Source: Mycobacterium sp. 852002-10029_SCH5224772
Lineage (GTDB): Bacteria > Actinomycetota > Actinomycetes > Mycobacteriales > Mycobacteriaceae
DNA length: 64,000 bases
Direction: 5' to 3'
Assembly (NCBI RefSeq): GCF_001667315.1
Contig: NZ_LZHT01000015.1
Coordinates: 124,001-188,000, forward strand
Shown piece after piece: positions 51,852 through 60,396 of this stretch (its first letter is position 1; each line of letters begins with the position of its first letter). The notes under the pieces were generated by a model that saw nothing but the letters and a program-made list of their open reading frames with translations, did not search any database and was not told the origin of the DNA. A program made the translations under genes and the position numbers.

Positions 51852-53573
51852 ATGGTGAGCCAGAGCAGTGACGACACGCCGACCGGCCCCATCGGCGGCC
51901 AGGTCCAGCAGGCGCCCGCGCCCCGCATCATCCGCCCGCACGCCACCGGCGCCACCGCGGCCAGCCCCGGGGGGACGGGTCGGCGCTGGCCCCTCGTCAG
52001 CGACGTGACCGCGGTGATGCTGCTCGTCGTCGCCGTGTTCCTGCCGTGGAACTTGTACTTCGGTGTCGGGATTCCCGACAGCAGCCCGGCGCTGTTCGCG
52101 ATGCTGGTCGCGGTCACGGTGCTGGCCATCGCCGGCGTCGCCGTGGCCGGTTCCTGGAGGTCGTCCGGCGCGCGGTTCAACCCGGCCGGGGCGGCGCGGC
52201 TTCGGTTGGCGCTCAACGTCCCCTACCTGCTGCTGGTGCTCGCCTTCGTCGTGTTCGACGCGTACGAGACCGTCCGGCTCGGCGGCACGGTCAACGTGCC
52301 GGGCGGTGTGGGACCGGGGGCGTGGGTCGGCGTCGCCGGCTCGCTGTTGAGCGCCCAGGCGGTGCCGGCCGGCGCGCTTCCCGGCCCGGTCCCCCCGGGC
52401 GACGACTACACCGGTTGGCACCGCTCCGCCCGGATCATCGGCGCGGTGGCGATGCTCGCGGCGGTGCTCAGCTTCGGTTTCAACCTGTACTGGCGGGTTC
52501 GCTACGCGCTGCAAAGCACTGGCGGCGCAGCGGAATTCGGCAAACAAAACATCGCGGTGATCGCCACCGCGGTGGTCTACGGGGTGGTGGCGCTGGTCGC
52601 GGTCCTCGTCGCCACCAGGTGGCTGCTGCACCGCACCCGGGCGAGCCGGTTGACCACGGTCGCGCTCGGCACGTCGACGTTGGTCGCGGGGATCCTGGTG
52701 TGGCTCCTGCCCGGCGGTCGCGACCTCGACGCCTTCCATGGCATCGCACAGAACACCTCGACCGCCGGGGTCGGGTTCGAGGGCTACCTGGCGTGGGCGG
52801 CCGGCGCGGCCCTCTTCGCGCCGCGGGTGCTGTTCGGTCACCGAAACCCGTCGCCGACCGAGGAATCAGCGTGGCGGGCGACGACCCGAAATGGCTTGCT
52901 GCTCATCGCCGTGTGGGCCGTGGGGTCGATCGCGATGAGGATCACCGACCTTGTGGTCGGCATCATCCTGGACTATCCGTTCTCCCGGTACGACAGCCTG
53001 GTGCTGGCCGCGTTCGATCTGATGACCGCGGCCCTGGCGATCTGGCTGCGCCGCAGCCTGGCCAACCTCTCCGCGCGACTGGTCTCCTCACTGTGTGGGC
53101 TGGTCGCCGCCCTCAGCGTCGCCCGCGTGGTCGTCGGCATCGCTCTGGCGCCGCGGTTCGCGGAATCGCCCAATTCGCCTGCGCAGCACCCGGTCTACGG
53201 CAACGACCTCGCCCAGCAGATCACCAGCACCTTCGACGTGACGCTGTGCGGGCTGGCCCTGGGCATCCTGGTGGCCGCCATCATGGCCGAGCAACTCAGC
53301 GGGCGACGCCTGGCTCGCCGCGCCGCCCGTAAGCGCGCTGCCGACGCGAACGCGGCCGCACCGACCACCCGGGTCCGCGTCGGTCAGGCCACCGGGCCGT
53401 CTTCCGCGGCGACGACCCGCATCCCCACCGGTGGCCCCGGCTCGGAGAACGACCCGCCCACCGCGGAGATACCGCCGCTGGCGGACTCGCCCAGGATCTT
53501 TCGCGGCGACGACTCCGGGACGCGGCAGATACCGGTTCGCGAGCCCCAGATTTACCGTCCGCCGCAGAACTAG
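51852..53573 (+). CDS. Large integral membrane protein (Rv0537c-like)
   Basis: The 573-residue protein has an N-terminal Pro/Ala-rich cytoplasmic segment (residues 1-45), about 9-10 membrane helices (50-470) and a charged C-terminal tail of about 95 residues ending in RPPQN. No enzymatic or transport motif is recognised. GGGGGG precedes the ATG; GTG 51855 is an alternative. Its location opposite the Rv0538-like gene is conserved in Mtb, suggesting an envelope role. Confidence 0.8.
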   Translation: MVSQSSDDTPTGPIGGQVQQAPAPRIIRPHATGATAASPGGTGRRWPLVSDVTAVMLLVVAVFLPWNLYFGVGIPDSSPALFAMLVAVTVLAIAGVAVAGSWRSSGARFNPAGAARLRLALNVPYLLLVLAFVVFDAYETVRLGGTVNVPGGVGPGAWVGVAGSLLSAQAVPAGALPGPVPPGDDYTGWHRSARIIGAVAMLAAVLSFGFNLYWRVRYALQSTGGAAEFGKQNIAVIATAVVYGVVALVAVLVATRWLLHRTRASRLTTVALGTSTLVAGILVWLLPGGRDLDAFHGIAQNTSTAGVGFEGYLAWAAGAALFAPRVLFGHRNPSPTEESAWRATTRNGLLLIAVWAVGSIAMRITDLVVGIILDYPFSRYDSLVLAAFDLMTAALAIWLRRSLANLSARLVSSLCGLVAALSVARVVVGIALAPRFAESPNSPAQHPVYGNDLAQQITSTFDVTLCGLALGILVAAIMAEQLSGRRLARRAARKRAADANAAAPTTRVRVGQATGPSSAATTRIPTGGPGSENDPPTAEIPPLADSPRIFRGDDSGTRQIPVREPQIYRPPQN

Positions 53574-53577
53574 AGGT

Positions 53578-54606
53578 TCACCGAAGCGGCGCGAACGCGA
53601 ATTCGCGCAGCCCGTCGCCCGGCGGGATCACCGCGCGAAACCCCAGCACCTCGGCGGCCCGGGACGGGTCGGCGACGATGTGGCGCACGTCGCCGCTGCG
53701 GTACTGGCCGGTGACAACCGGGGCCAGCGAACCCCCACGCGCGTCGCACAGCGCGCCGGCCACTTCCAAGATTGAAATGGGTTGTCCCGAGCAGACATTG
53801 GCTGCGAGGAAACCCTCGTTGTGCTGTAACGCCGCGACGTTGGCGGCGGCCACGTCATCGACGTGGACGAAGTCGCGCATCTGACCGCCGTCCTCGAAAA
53901 CCCTTGGCGGATCGCCCTTTTCCAGTGATGACCGGAAGATCGCGGCCACCCCCGAATAGGGCGTGTCGCGCGGCATGCCGGGGCCGTACACGTTGTGGTA
54001 GCGCAGCGCCACCACCGAGCCACCGGTCGCCTCCGACCAGGCCAGCGCGTAATGCTCCTGCGCGGTCTTGCTGGCCGCGTACAGGCTGCGTGGCCGCGGG
54101 CAGGCGTCTTCGTCGACGAGGCGCCAGGCCAGCTCCTCCCCGCCGATCGGACACCGGTGCTCGAAGACCCCGGCGTCGAGGTCCACGCGCCGACGCGGCA
54201 ACGGGTCCACGCGTCCGTGCCGTGGGCAGTGATAGTTTCCCTGCCCGTACACCACCATCGACGACGCCAGCACCAGGCTCCGCACCCCGGCGGCGAACAT
54301 CTGCGCCAGCAACACCGTGGTGGCCAGATCATTGTGGCCGCCGTAGGCGGGCGCGTCGGCGGCGTCCACACCCGCACCCACCATCGCCGCCTGGTGACAC
54401 ACCACGTCCACCCCGGCCAGGAGCGGGGCCAGGGCGTCGGCGTCGCGCACGTCGATTCGGTGACACCCGTTCGGTAACACCGGGTTTGGCCCGTGCGCGG
54501 CGGGCAGCAGAACGTCGACGGCGACGACGTCGTGGCCCCCGGCCCGCAGCGCGGCGCTCACTCGCGCACCGATGAAACCGGCCGCGCCGGTCAACAGCAC
54601 CCTCAT
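53578..54606 (-). CDS. galE3: NAD-dependent epimerase/dehydratase with Cys-rich insertion (GalE3-like)
   Basis: The 342-residue extended SDR has the NAD motif LLTGAAGFIGARV, SSMVVYG with the active-site Ser region, and the catalytic SLYAASK (Tyr/Lys). Between them is an insertion of about 50 residues containing YHCPRHG and EHRCPIGGEEL, like a zinc knuckle. The last expected Cys is Gly here, so metal binding may be weak. The sugar substrate is unknown despite the galE name. Its ATG overlaps the stop of the MTA phosphorylase gene. It matches Mtb Rv0536. Confidence 0.88.
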   Translation of the reverse strand: MRVLLTGAAGFIGARVSAALRAGGHDVVAVDVLLPAAHGPNPVLPNGCHRIDVRDADALAPLLAGVDVVCHQAAMVGAGVDAADAPAYGGHNDLATTVLLAQMFAAGVRSLVLASSMVVYGQGNYHCPRHGRVDPLPRRRVDLDAGVFEHRCPIGGEELAWRLVDEDACPRPRSLYAASKTAQEHYALAWSEATGGSVVALRYHNVYGPGMPRDTPYSGVAAIFRSSLEKGDPPRVFEDGGQMRDFVHVDDVAAANVAALQHNEGFLAANVCSGQPISILEVAGALCDARGGSLAPVVTGQYRSGDVRHIVADPSRAAEVLGFRAVIPPGDGLREFAFAPLR

Positions 54607-55397
54607 GGGAGTTCGACGGGCAGCGTCACGCCGGTGTGGGGTAGGCAGTGCGTGCAGGCGCGGTCGGCGGCGACCCGGCCGATGGCCTGACGCACCAAGG
54701 CCTTGAACGGCTCGATGTTCCTTTCGAATTCGGCGAACACATCGACGGCCTTCACGCCCTCGCCCGTGCTCACACCCGCGTCCAGGTCGGTAACCAACGC
54801 TATTGCTGCATAACAGATTTCGAGTTCACGGGCGAGCACCGCCTCCGGGTATCCGGTCATGTTCACCAGCGAAAACCCGGCGGAGGCGAACCACCGGCTT
54901 TCGGCGCGGGTGGAAAAGCGCGGCCCCTGGATCACCACCATGGTGCCGCCGTCGATCACGTCGGGGAGGTCGGTGACCGCGGCGCGCAGCATTGGGCAGT
55001 ACGGGTCGGCGAAGTCGACGTGGATCCCGCCGGAGTCGAAATAGGTGTCGGCGCGGCCGCGCGTGCGGTCGACCAGTTGATCGGGCACCACGATCGCGCC
55101 GGGGCCGAGTTCGGGTTTGAGGCTGCCGACCGCGCACGGCGCGAGCACCCGCCGCACCCCGAGCTTGCGCAGCGCCCACATGTTGGCCCGGTACGGCACG
55201 GTGTGCGCGGAGAATTCGTGCTTGGCGCCGTGGCGGGGCAGGAACGCGACGTCGTGTCCGCCGATGGCGCCCACGGTGACCGGGGCGCTGGGCTGTCCGT
55301 AGGGGGTGTCGACCGTGACGTCGTCGGCGTCGGATCCGAAGAAGGTGTAGAAGCCGCTGCCGCCGATGACTCCGAGCATCCGACCATTGTGGTGCAT
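54603..55397 (-). CDS. mtnP: S-methyl-5'-thioadenosine phosphorylase (Rv0535-like)
   Basis: The 264-residue enzyme (same length as recalled for Mtb Rv0535) has the phosphate loop [11 protein letters not shown], the RHG segment in [12 protein letters not shown] and the signature [15 protein letters not shown]. It cleaves methylthioadenosine to adenine and methylthioribose-1-phosphate in methionine and polyamine salvage. ATG 55397 was chosen for length; ATG 55379 is possible. It overlaps galE3 by 4 bases. It is divergent from menA. Confidence 0.92.
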   Translation of the reverse strand: MHHNGRMLGVIGGSGFYTFFGSDADDVTVDTPYGQPSAPVTVGAIGGHDVAFLPRHGAKHEFSAHTVPYRANMWALRKLGVRRVLAPCAVGSLKPELGPGAIVVPDQLVDRTRGRADTYFDSGGIHVDFADPYCPMLRAAVTDLPDVIDGGTMVVIQGPRFSTRAESRWFASAGFSLVNMTGYPEAVLARELEICYAAIALVTDLDAGVSTGEGVKAVDVFAEFERNIEPFKALVRQAIGRVAADRACTHCLPHTGVTLPVELP

Positions 55398-55448
55398 GAC
55401 GCGGGTGTGACTGCGGGTGCGGGGCCCGCTTGCTGGCAGGATGGCGTT

Positions 55449-56321
55449 GTGGCCAATCTCGGGCAGTGGGTTTCCGGTGCGCGGCCGCGGACGTTGCCCA
55501 ACGCGGTGGCGCCGGTTGTCGCCGGCACCGGCGCCGCGGCCTGGCTGCACTCCGCGGTGTGGTGGAAGGCGCTGCTGGCCCTGGCCGTCGCGCTCGCGCT
55601 GATCGTCGGCGTCAACTACGCCAACGACTACTCCGACGGCATCCGCGGCACCGATGACGATCGGGCCGGCCCGGTGCGCCTGGTCGGCTCGCGGCTGGCG
55701 GCCCCGCGGGCGGTGCTGAGCGCCGCGGTCGCGAGCCTGACGATCGGCGCGCTCGCGGGGATCGTGCTGGCGCTGTTCAGCGCGCCGTGGCTGATCGTCG
55801 TGGGCGCGGCGTGCATCGCCGGGGCGTGGCTGTACACCGGCGGCTCGAAACCCTACGGCTACGCCGGTTTTGGCGAGGTCGCGGTGTTCCTGTTCTTCGG
55901 CCTCGTCGCCGTCCTCGGCACCCAGTACACCCAGGCGTTGCGGGTGGACTGGGTGGGCCTGGTGCTGGCGGTGTCGATCGGGGCGCTGTCCTCGTCGGTG
56001 CTGGTGGCCAACAACTTGCGCGACATCCCCACCGACGCGCGGTCGGGCAAGATCACCCTGGCGGTGCGGTTGGGCGACGCCCGCACCCGCATTCTGTATC
56101 AGGCGCTGCTGGGCACCGCCGCAGCGCTGACGCTGGTGCTCATGGTCGCCACACCGTGGTGCGCCGCGGGGCTGGTGGCCACGCCGCTGGCCCTGCGCGC
56201 CATGGCCCCGGTGCGATCGGGCCGCGGCGGCCCGGAGCTGATCCCGGTGCTGCGCGACACCGGCCTGGCGATGGTGGTGTGGGCGATCGCGGTGGCCGCG
56301 GCGCTGACGGTGGGTACCTAA
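55449..56321 (+). CDS. menA: MenA, DHNA polyprenyltransferase
   Basis: The 290-residue UbiA-family membrane enzyme attaches the polyprenyl chain to 1,4-dihydroxy-2-naphthoate. It has the first Asp-rich motif [17 protein letters not shown] and the second [18 protein letters not shown], with about 8-9 helices. The start is GTG 55449 (VANLGQW). It is Mtb Rv0534c-like. A decayed copy of a dispersed palindrome follows before fabH. Confidence 0.95.
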   Translation: MANLGQWVSGARPRTLPNAVAPVVAGTGAAAWLHSAVWWKALLALAVALALIVGVNYANDYSDGIRGTDDDRAGPVRLVGSRLAAPRAVLSAAVASLTIGALAGIVLALFSAPWLIVVGAACIAGAWLYTGGSKPYGYAGFGEVAVFLFFGLVAVLGTQYTQALRVDWVGLVLAVSIGALSSSVLVANNLRDIPTDARSGKITLAVRLGDARTRILYQALLGTAAALTLVLMVATPWCAAGLVATPLALRAMAPVRSGRGGPELIPVLRDTGLAMVVWAIAVAAALTVGT

Positions 56322-56332
56322 AGTGCGAGCAG

Positions 56333-56383
56333 CCGAAACGGCCCCCGATAACCACGGTTTTGGGGTACTTTTGCGTCTGCTCG
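56333..56383. repeat. Dispersed palindromic repeat, copy upstream of fabH
   Basis: The right half GGTTTTGGGGTACTTTTGCG plus TCTGCTCG (56356-56383) matches the element at 62037-62086, whereas the left half (GAGCAGCCGAAACGG...) has decayed. GAGCAG and CTGCTC at the ends still pair. It ends about 20 bases before the fabH start. Confidence 0.65.
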
Positions 56384-56402
56384 GGGATAGCGAAGGACCG
56401 CA

Positions 56403-57410
56403 ATGAAGCAGATTTCCGCGACCAGCGGGCCCACCAACATCGGCCTGCTCAGCGTCGGGTCATACCGCCCGGAACGGGTGGTGACCAACGACGAGCTCTG
56501 CGAAAACATCGACTCTTCCGACGAGTGGATCTATTCGCGGACCGGGATCAAGACGCGGCGCTTCGCCGCCCGCGATGAATCCGCCGCCTCGATGGCGACC
56601 GAGGCCGGGCGGGAGGCGATCGACAAGGCCTCTCTCGAGGCGTCCGACATCGACTGCATCATCGTCGCCACCAGCACCCACCTGCTGCAGACCCCGGCGT
56701 GCGCCCCGGCGGTCGCCGCGGCGCTGGGCGCCACCGGCGTGCCCGCCTTCGACGTCTCGGCCGGATGCGCCGGGTTCGGCTACGCGCTGGGTGTCGCGGC
56801 GGACATGATTCGCGGCGGGACCGCCGCCAAGGTGTTGGTCCTGGGTTCGGAGAAGCTGTCCCCCACTATCGACATGCAAGACCGCACCAACTGCTTCATC
56901 TTCGCCGACGGCGCGGCCGGAGTGGTGGTGGGCGAGACACCCGCCCAAGGCATCGGGCCGACCGTCTGGGGCAGCGACGGCAACCAGGCCGCCGCCATCC
57001 GCCAGGACATCGACTGGCTCGACTACCTGGAGAATCCCACCGGCCCGCGCCCCTACCTGCGGCTCGAGGGCAGCGCGGTCTTCCGGTGGGCGGCCTTCGA
57101 GATGGGCAAAGTCGGCCAGCAGGCCATGGACGCGGCGGGGGTCCGGCCCGACGAGATCGACGTCTTCGTGCCGCACCAAGCCAACAGCCGAATCAATGAG
57201 ATTTTGGCCAAGAGCCTCGAGTTGCGGCCGGACGCGGTGCTCGCCAACGACATCGAACACACCGGAAACACCTCCGCGGCGTCCATCCCGCTGGCCATGG
57301 CCGAGGTGCTGGCGAAGGGGGCCGCCAAGGGCGGCGACCTGGCCCTGCTGATCGGTTACGGCGCCGGCCTGAGCTATGCCGCCCAGGTGGTCCGGCTGCC
57401 CAACGGCTGA
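56403..57410 (+). CDS. fabH: Beta-ketoacyl-ACP synthase III FabH
   Basis: The 335-residue condensing enzyme links long acyl-CoA from FAS I to malonyl-AcpM for FAS II and mycolic acid synthesis. The catalytic Cys is in [13 protein letters not shown], His in [10 protein letters not shown] and Asn in [15 protein letters not shown] lies five bases before ATG 56403. It is Mtb Rv0533c-like. In Mtb the next gene is PE_PGRS6; here a DUF4229 gene follows directly. Confidence 0.95.
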   Translation: MKQISATSGPTNIGLLSVGSYRPERVVTNDELCENIDSSDEWIYSRTGIKTRRFAARDESAASMATEAGREAIDKASLEASDIDCIIVATSTHLLQTPACAPAVAAALGATGVPAFDVSAGCAGFGYALGVAADMIRGGTAAKVLVLGSEKLSPTIDMQDRTNCFIFADGAAGVVVGETPAQGIGPTVWGSDGNQAAAIRQDIDWLDYLENPTGPRPYLRLEGSAVFRWAAFEMGKVGQQAMDAAGVRPDEIDVFVPHQANSRINEILAKSLELRPDAVLANDIEHTGNTSAASIPLAMAEVLAKGAAKGGDLALLIGYGAGLSYAAQVVRLPNG

Positions 57411-57414
57411 GCCG

Positions 57415-57792
57415 TCACCCGTCGTCGCGTGCCTCGTCGGGCGCCGCGTCCCCGTGCAGCCGGGCCTGCAGCAGCTCACGCTCCCGTCGGCGCCGTTCGC
57501 CGGCGATGGCCAGCGCGGCGGTGGCGCGCCGGCGCAGCGGGGCGAACACCCAGATGCCCAAAGGCATCGCGATGACCAGAGCGAACAGCGCTGCCACCAC
57601 GAGGGGGAACTGCGTGATGCCCGCCAGGCGCGCGACGCCGTAGATCACGGCGGTGAGCACCACCGCCAGCAGCAACCGCGCCGCCATGTATGCCAAGACG
57701 GGAACGACGACGTGGTTTCCGGCGCGTTCGCCGCCGGCGTCGTTTGCCGGGCCGCCAGTGCTGTGGTCGCTACCTTCTTGTGACACAGCCAA
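57415..57792 (-). CDS. DUF4229 membrane protein (Rv0531-like)
   Basis: The 125-residue protein has an N-terminal polar segment, two membrane helices (about residues 30-53 and 62-82) and a basic, Arg-rich cytoplasmic end (RRRERELLQARL), the DUF4229 layout. The function is unknown. It converges on fabH with a 4-base gap. Confidence 0.82.
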   Translation of the reverse strand: MAVSQEGSDHSTGGPANDAGGERAGNHVVVPVLAYMAARLLLAVVLTAVIYGVARLAGITQFPLVVAALFALVIAMPLGIWVFAPLRRRATAALAIAGERRRRERELLQARLHGDAAPDEARDDG

Positions 57793-57807
57793 AGCCTACG
57801 GCGCGGG

Positions 57808-57813
57808 TATATT
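57808..57813 (+). promoter_or_regulatory. -10 element for the 53-residue protein gene
   Basis: TATATT is near-consensus and lies 7 bases before a perfect AGGAGG (57821-57826), so the leader would be about 13-20 bases. The -35 is not clear. Confidence 0.5.
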
Positions 57814-57832
57814 CGCCCGAAGGAGGTGTCGC

Positions 57833-57994
57833 GTGCTCTACCTGCTGCTCGTCGTGATTTTGGGAACGCTGATCTACGTCGGCTGGCGTGCCGCGCGGTC
57901 GCAGGTCCACCGGCCGAAGACGCGCGTCATCGGGCCCGACGACGATCCGGATTTCCTGCGGCGGTTGGGCCACGGCGACAACAACCCGCGCTAG
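57833..57994 (+). CDS. Small membrane protein, 53 residues
   Basis: Starting at GTG 57833, 6 bases after AGGAGG, the product has one N-terminal helix (VLYLLLVVILGTLIYVGWRA) and a basic tail ending DDDPDFLRRLGHGDNNPR. A short frame of this kind is also annotated beside Rv0530 in Mtb (as I recall, Rv0530A). The strong -10 and ribosome binding site support it. The function is unknown. Confidence 0.75.
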   Translation: MLYLLLVVILGTLIYVGWRAARSQVHRPKTRVIGPDDDPDFLRRLGHGDNNPR

Positions 57995-58019
57995 CTAGCC
58001 CGATGGCGGCGGCCCGCCG

Positions 58020-59324
58020 CTAGCCCAAGACGCCCGGGTTGCGCTGGTCGCCGGGGAAGCCGTCGGCGACGATCGCGGCCAGCTCGGTCAGCGCTTCGCG
58101 GGTCGGCCGGCGCAACCGGTCCAGGTCGATCTCGGCGCCCTCCTCCAGGTGCGGGTCGAACGGCACCAGCTGGACCGCGCGGCAGCGCCGGGAGAAGTGC
58201 TCGATCACCTTGTTCATGTCGATCTTGCCGGGGCGCGGGCGCACCCCGTTGATGACCGCGATCGAATTGCGGACCAGGTCTTCGTGACCGTGGGCGTCCA
58301 GCCAGTCCAGCGTGGCCGAGGCGCTGCGCGCGCCGTCGATCGACGCCGAGCTGACCACCACCAGGGCGTCGGCCTTCTCCAGCACCGACGTCATCACCGA
58401 GTGCAACAGTCCGGGACCGCAGTCGGTGAGCACCAGCCCGTAGAACCGTTCCAGGATGTCCAAAACCCGCGCGTAGTCCTCGGCGCTGAATGCTTCCGAG
58501 ATGGCGGGATCCGTCTCCGACGCGAGCACCTCCAGACCGCTGGGGCCCTTCGAGGTGTAGCGGCGCACGTCGCTGTAGCGCTCGATGGTTCCGGCGTCGT
58601 GCAGCAGCTGACGCACCGTCGCGGCGGTCTCCAGCGGGATCTTCTGGCTCAGCGTGCCGCGGTCGGGGTTGGCGTCCACGGCCACCACCCGGTCACCGCG
58701 AATGGAGGCGAAGGTGGTGCCCATCGTCGCGGCGATCGTCGTCTTGCCGACGCCGCCCTTCAGCGACAGGAACGCCACCCGGTAGGAGCCCCGCAAGGGC
58801 CGGTTCACCTGGGCGACCAGGTTGTTGTACCGGCTGGCGCGCGGGCTTTCGCCGAGGTTGATCAGTCCGCCGGACATCTTGTACAGCAGCAGGCGCCATC
58901 CGTCCGAGGGCGGTGGCTGGACCGGCCGCAACAACATGCCGGTCGATAGTTCCGGATACGGCGTGTGCGGCAGGTGCTCGGGACGCGGCGGCGCTCCCTG
59001 CATCTGGGTGGGCGGGGCGTCGGGCCCGGTGTAGTAGGCACCGTAGGCCGTCGGGTCGACGCGCGGGATGCCGGTGACCGGCGTGGAGTCCCACGGCGGC
59101 ATGCCGGGTCGGGGCGCGGTGGGCGGCGCCGCCTGCTGGTGCTCCGATCCGGGGACGCGGCGTTCGGTGCGGAACCCGGCGAAGGCGCGAGTGGGGGCGT
59201 CCCCGCCCGAACCCGATTGCGGTTCGGCGGCGTCCTGCTGGCCGCCCGCCGATGACGTCTGTGGGGGAATTTGGGTGGTTGGTTGTTCGGGCGCCCCCAC
59301 GCCGGCCGTTGGATGCTCGGACAC
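58020..59324 (-). CDS. MinD/ParA-like ATPase with Pro-rich N terminus (Rv0530-like)
   Basis: The 434-residue protein has about 170 disordered Pro/Gly/Thr-rich residues and then a deviant-Walker ATPase domain (LKGGVGKTTIAA). Switch segments DANPDRGTL and LTDCGPGLL follow. The layout resembles EspI and other mycobacterial MinD-like proteins that position envelope or secretion machinery. The start is GTG 59324 after AGGGGG. It lies downstream of the cytochrome c maturation genes and may be co-transcribed; a 20-bp tandem repeat sits in the gap. Confidence 0.88.
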   Translation of the reverse strand: MSEHPTAGVGAPEQPTTQIPPQTSSAGGQQDAAEPQSGSGGDAPTRAFAGFRTERRVPGSEHQQAAPPTAPRPGMPPWDSTPVTGIPRVDPTAYGAYYTGPDAPPTQMQGAPPRPEHLPHTPYPELSTGMLLRPVQPPPSDGWRLLLYKMSGGLINLGESPRASRYNNLVAQVNRPLRGSYRVAFLSLKGGVGKTTIAATMGTTFASIRGDRVVAVDANPDRGTLSQKIPLETAATVRQLLHDAGTIERYSDVRRYTSKGPSGLEVLASETDPAISEAFSAEDYARVLDILERFYGLVLTDCGPGLLHSVMTSVLEKADALVVVSSASIDGARSASATLDWLDAHGHEDLVRNSIAVINGVRPRPGKIDMNKVIEHFSRRCRAVQLVPFDPHLEEGAEIDLDRLRRPTREALTELAAIVADGFPGDQRNPGVLG

Positions 59325-59334
59325 TGCATTCCCC

Positions 59335-59374
59335 CTTGTTGTGCGCCCCTGGTGCTTGTTATGCGCCCCTGGTG
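59335..59374. repeat. Two tandem 20-bp repeats before the ParA-like gene
   Basis: CTTGTTGTGCGCCCCTGGTG (59335-59354) is followed directly by a copy with one change (59355-59374). They lie within the 94-base gap between ccsA and the ParA-like gene, just upstream of the latter's ribosome binding site. Confidence 0.75.
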
Positions 59375-59418
59375 TGCGCTATTTCGTTTTGTGCATTATT
59401 CGGGGTGGTTGTTCACCC

Positions 59419-60396
59419 TCACCCCACGCCCGCATAAGAATGCAGGCCGACAGTAACCAGATTAACGAAGAACAAATTGAAGACCATGGCCACAAACCCC
59501 GCGACATTGATCCAGGCGGCTTTGCGGTCCCGCCATCCGGCGGTCGACCTGGCGTGCAGGTAGGCGGCGTAAATCACCCACGCGACGAAGGACACGGTCT
59601 CTTTGGGGTCCCAGCCCCAATACCTGCCCCAGGCTTCTTCGGCCCAGATCGCCCCGAAAATGACCCCGAATCCGAACACGGGGAACGCGAAGATCGTGGT
59701 GCGGTAGGCGATGCGGTCCAGGGTCTCCGCGTCGGGGAAGCGCCGCACCAGCCGGGCCGGCGCGCCGTCGGCATCAGGATCGCCCAGCCGCGAGGTGCGC
59801 AGCAGGAACAGCATGCTGGCGATCCCGGCGACCAGGAACACCCCGGACCCCAGGCTGACCACCGACACGTGGATGGGCAGCCAGTAGGACTGCAGCGCGG
59901 GCATCACCGGCGCGGCATTCGTGTAGAGCCAGCGCCCGGACACGGTGAGCAGAATCAGCACCGGCAGCAGCAGGAAGACCCACAGCGGGCGGTATTGGGG
60001 GCGGCGCAACACGACCGCCCCGGCGATCAACCCGCACAGGCAGGTCAGGTTGATGAATTCGTACATGTTGCCCCACGGCACCCGCACAGTGGCCAGGCCG
60101 CGCAGCACCAGGCACGCCAGCAGCAGCCCGGTGCCCAGATAGACCACGGACAACCCGGCCCGCCCGACGCGCTCGTCGATCGGGCGCTCGGGCGCCTCCT
60201 CGACCACGCCCGGGGTCGCGGAGTCGGCGCTGACCGCACCGGCCAGCACCCGGGCGCGCTGATCCGCGCGGCGCCCGCCGGCGTAGGCCAGCTCGAAGGC
60301 CAACAGCAGCAACGCGATGACCAGCGCGACGACGGCCGACGTGAACGCCCAGTCGGAGTAGCGGGCCAGCTCGATGTTGACGTGCAGCGTGTTCAT
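59419..60396 (-). CDS. ccsA: Cytochrome c biogenesis protein CcsA
   Basis: The 325-residue membrane protein of the system II haem lyase has about 8 helices and the haem-handling Trp-rich motif WGRYWGWDPKET, with flanking His residues in HVSVVSLGSG and AAYLHARSTAG. It works with ResB to attach haem to apocytochrome c outside the membrane. Its ATG overlaps the resB stop (ATGA). It is Mtb Rv0529-like. Confidence 0.94.
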   Translation of the reverse strand: MNTLHVNIELARYSDWAFTSAVVALVIALLLLAFELAYAGGRRADQRARVLAGAVSADSATPGVVEEAPERPIDERVGRAGLSVVYLGTGLLLACLVLRGLATVRVPWGNMYEFINLTCLCGLIAGAVVLRRPQYRPLWVFLLLPVLILLTVSGRWLYTNAAPVMPALQSYWLPIHVSVVSLGSGVFLVAGIASMLFLLRTSRLGDPDADGAPARLVRRFPDAETLDRIAYRTTIFAFPVFGFGVIFGAIWAEEAWGRYWGWDPKETVSFVAWVIYAAYLHARSTAGWRDRKAAWINVAGFVAMVFNLFFVNLVTVGLHSYAGVG

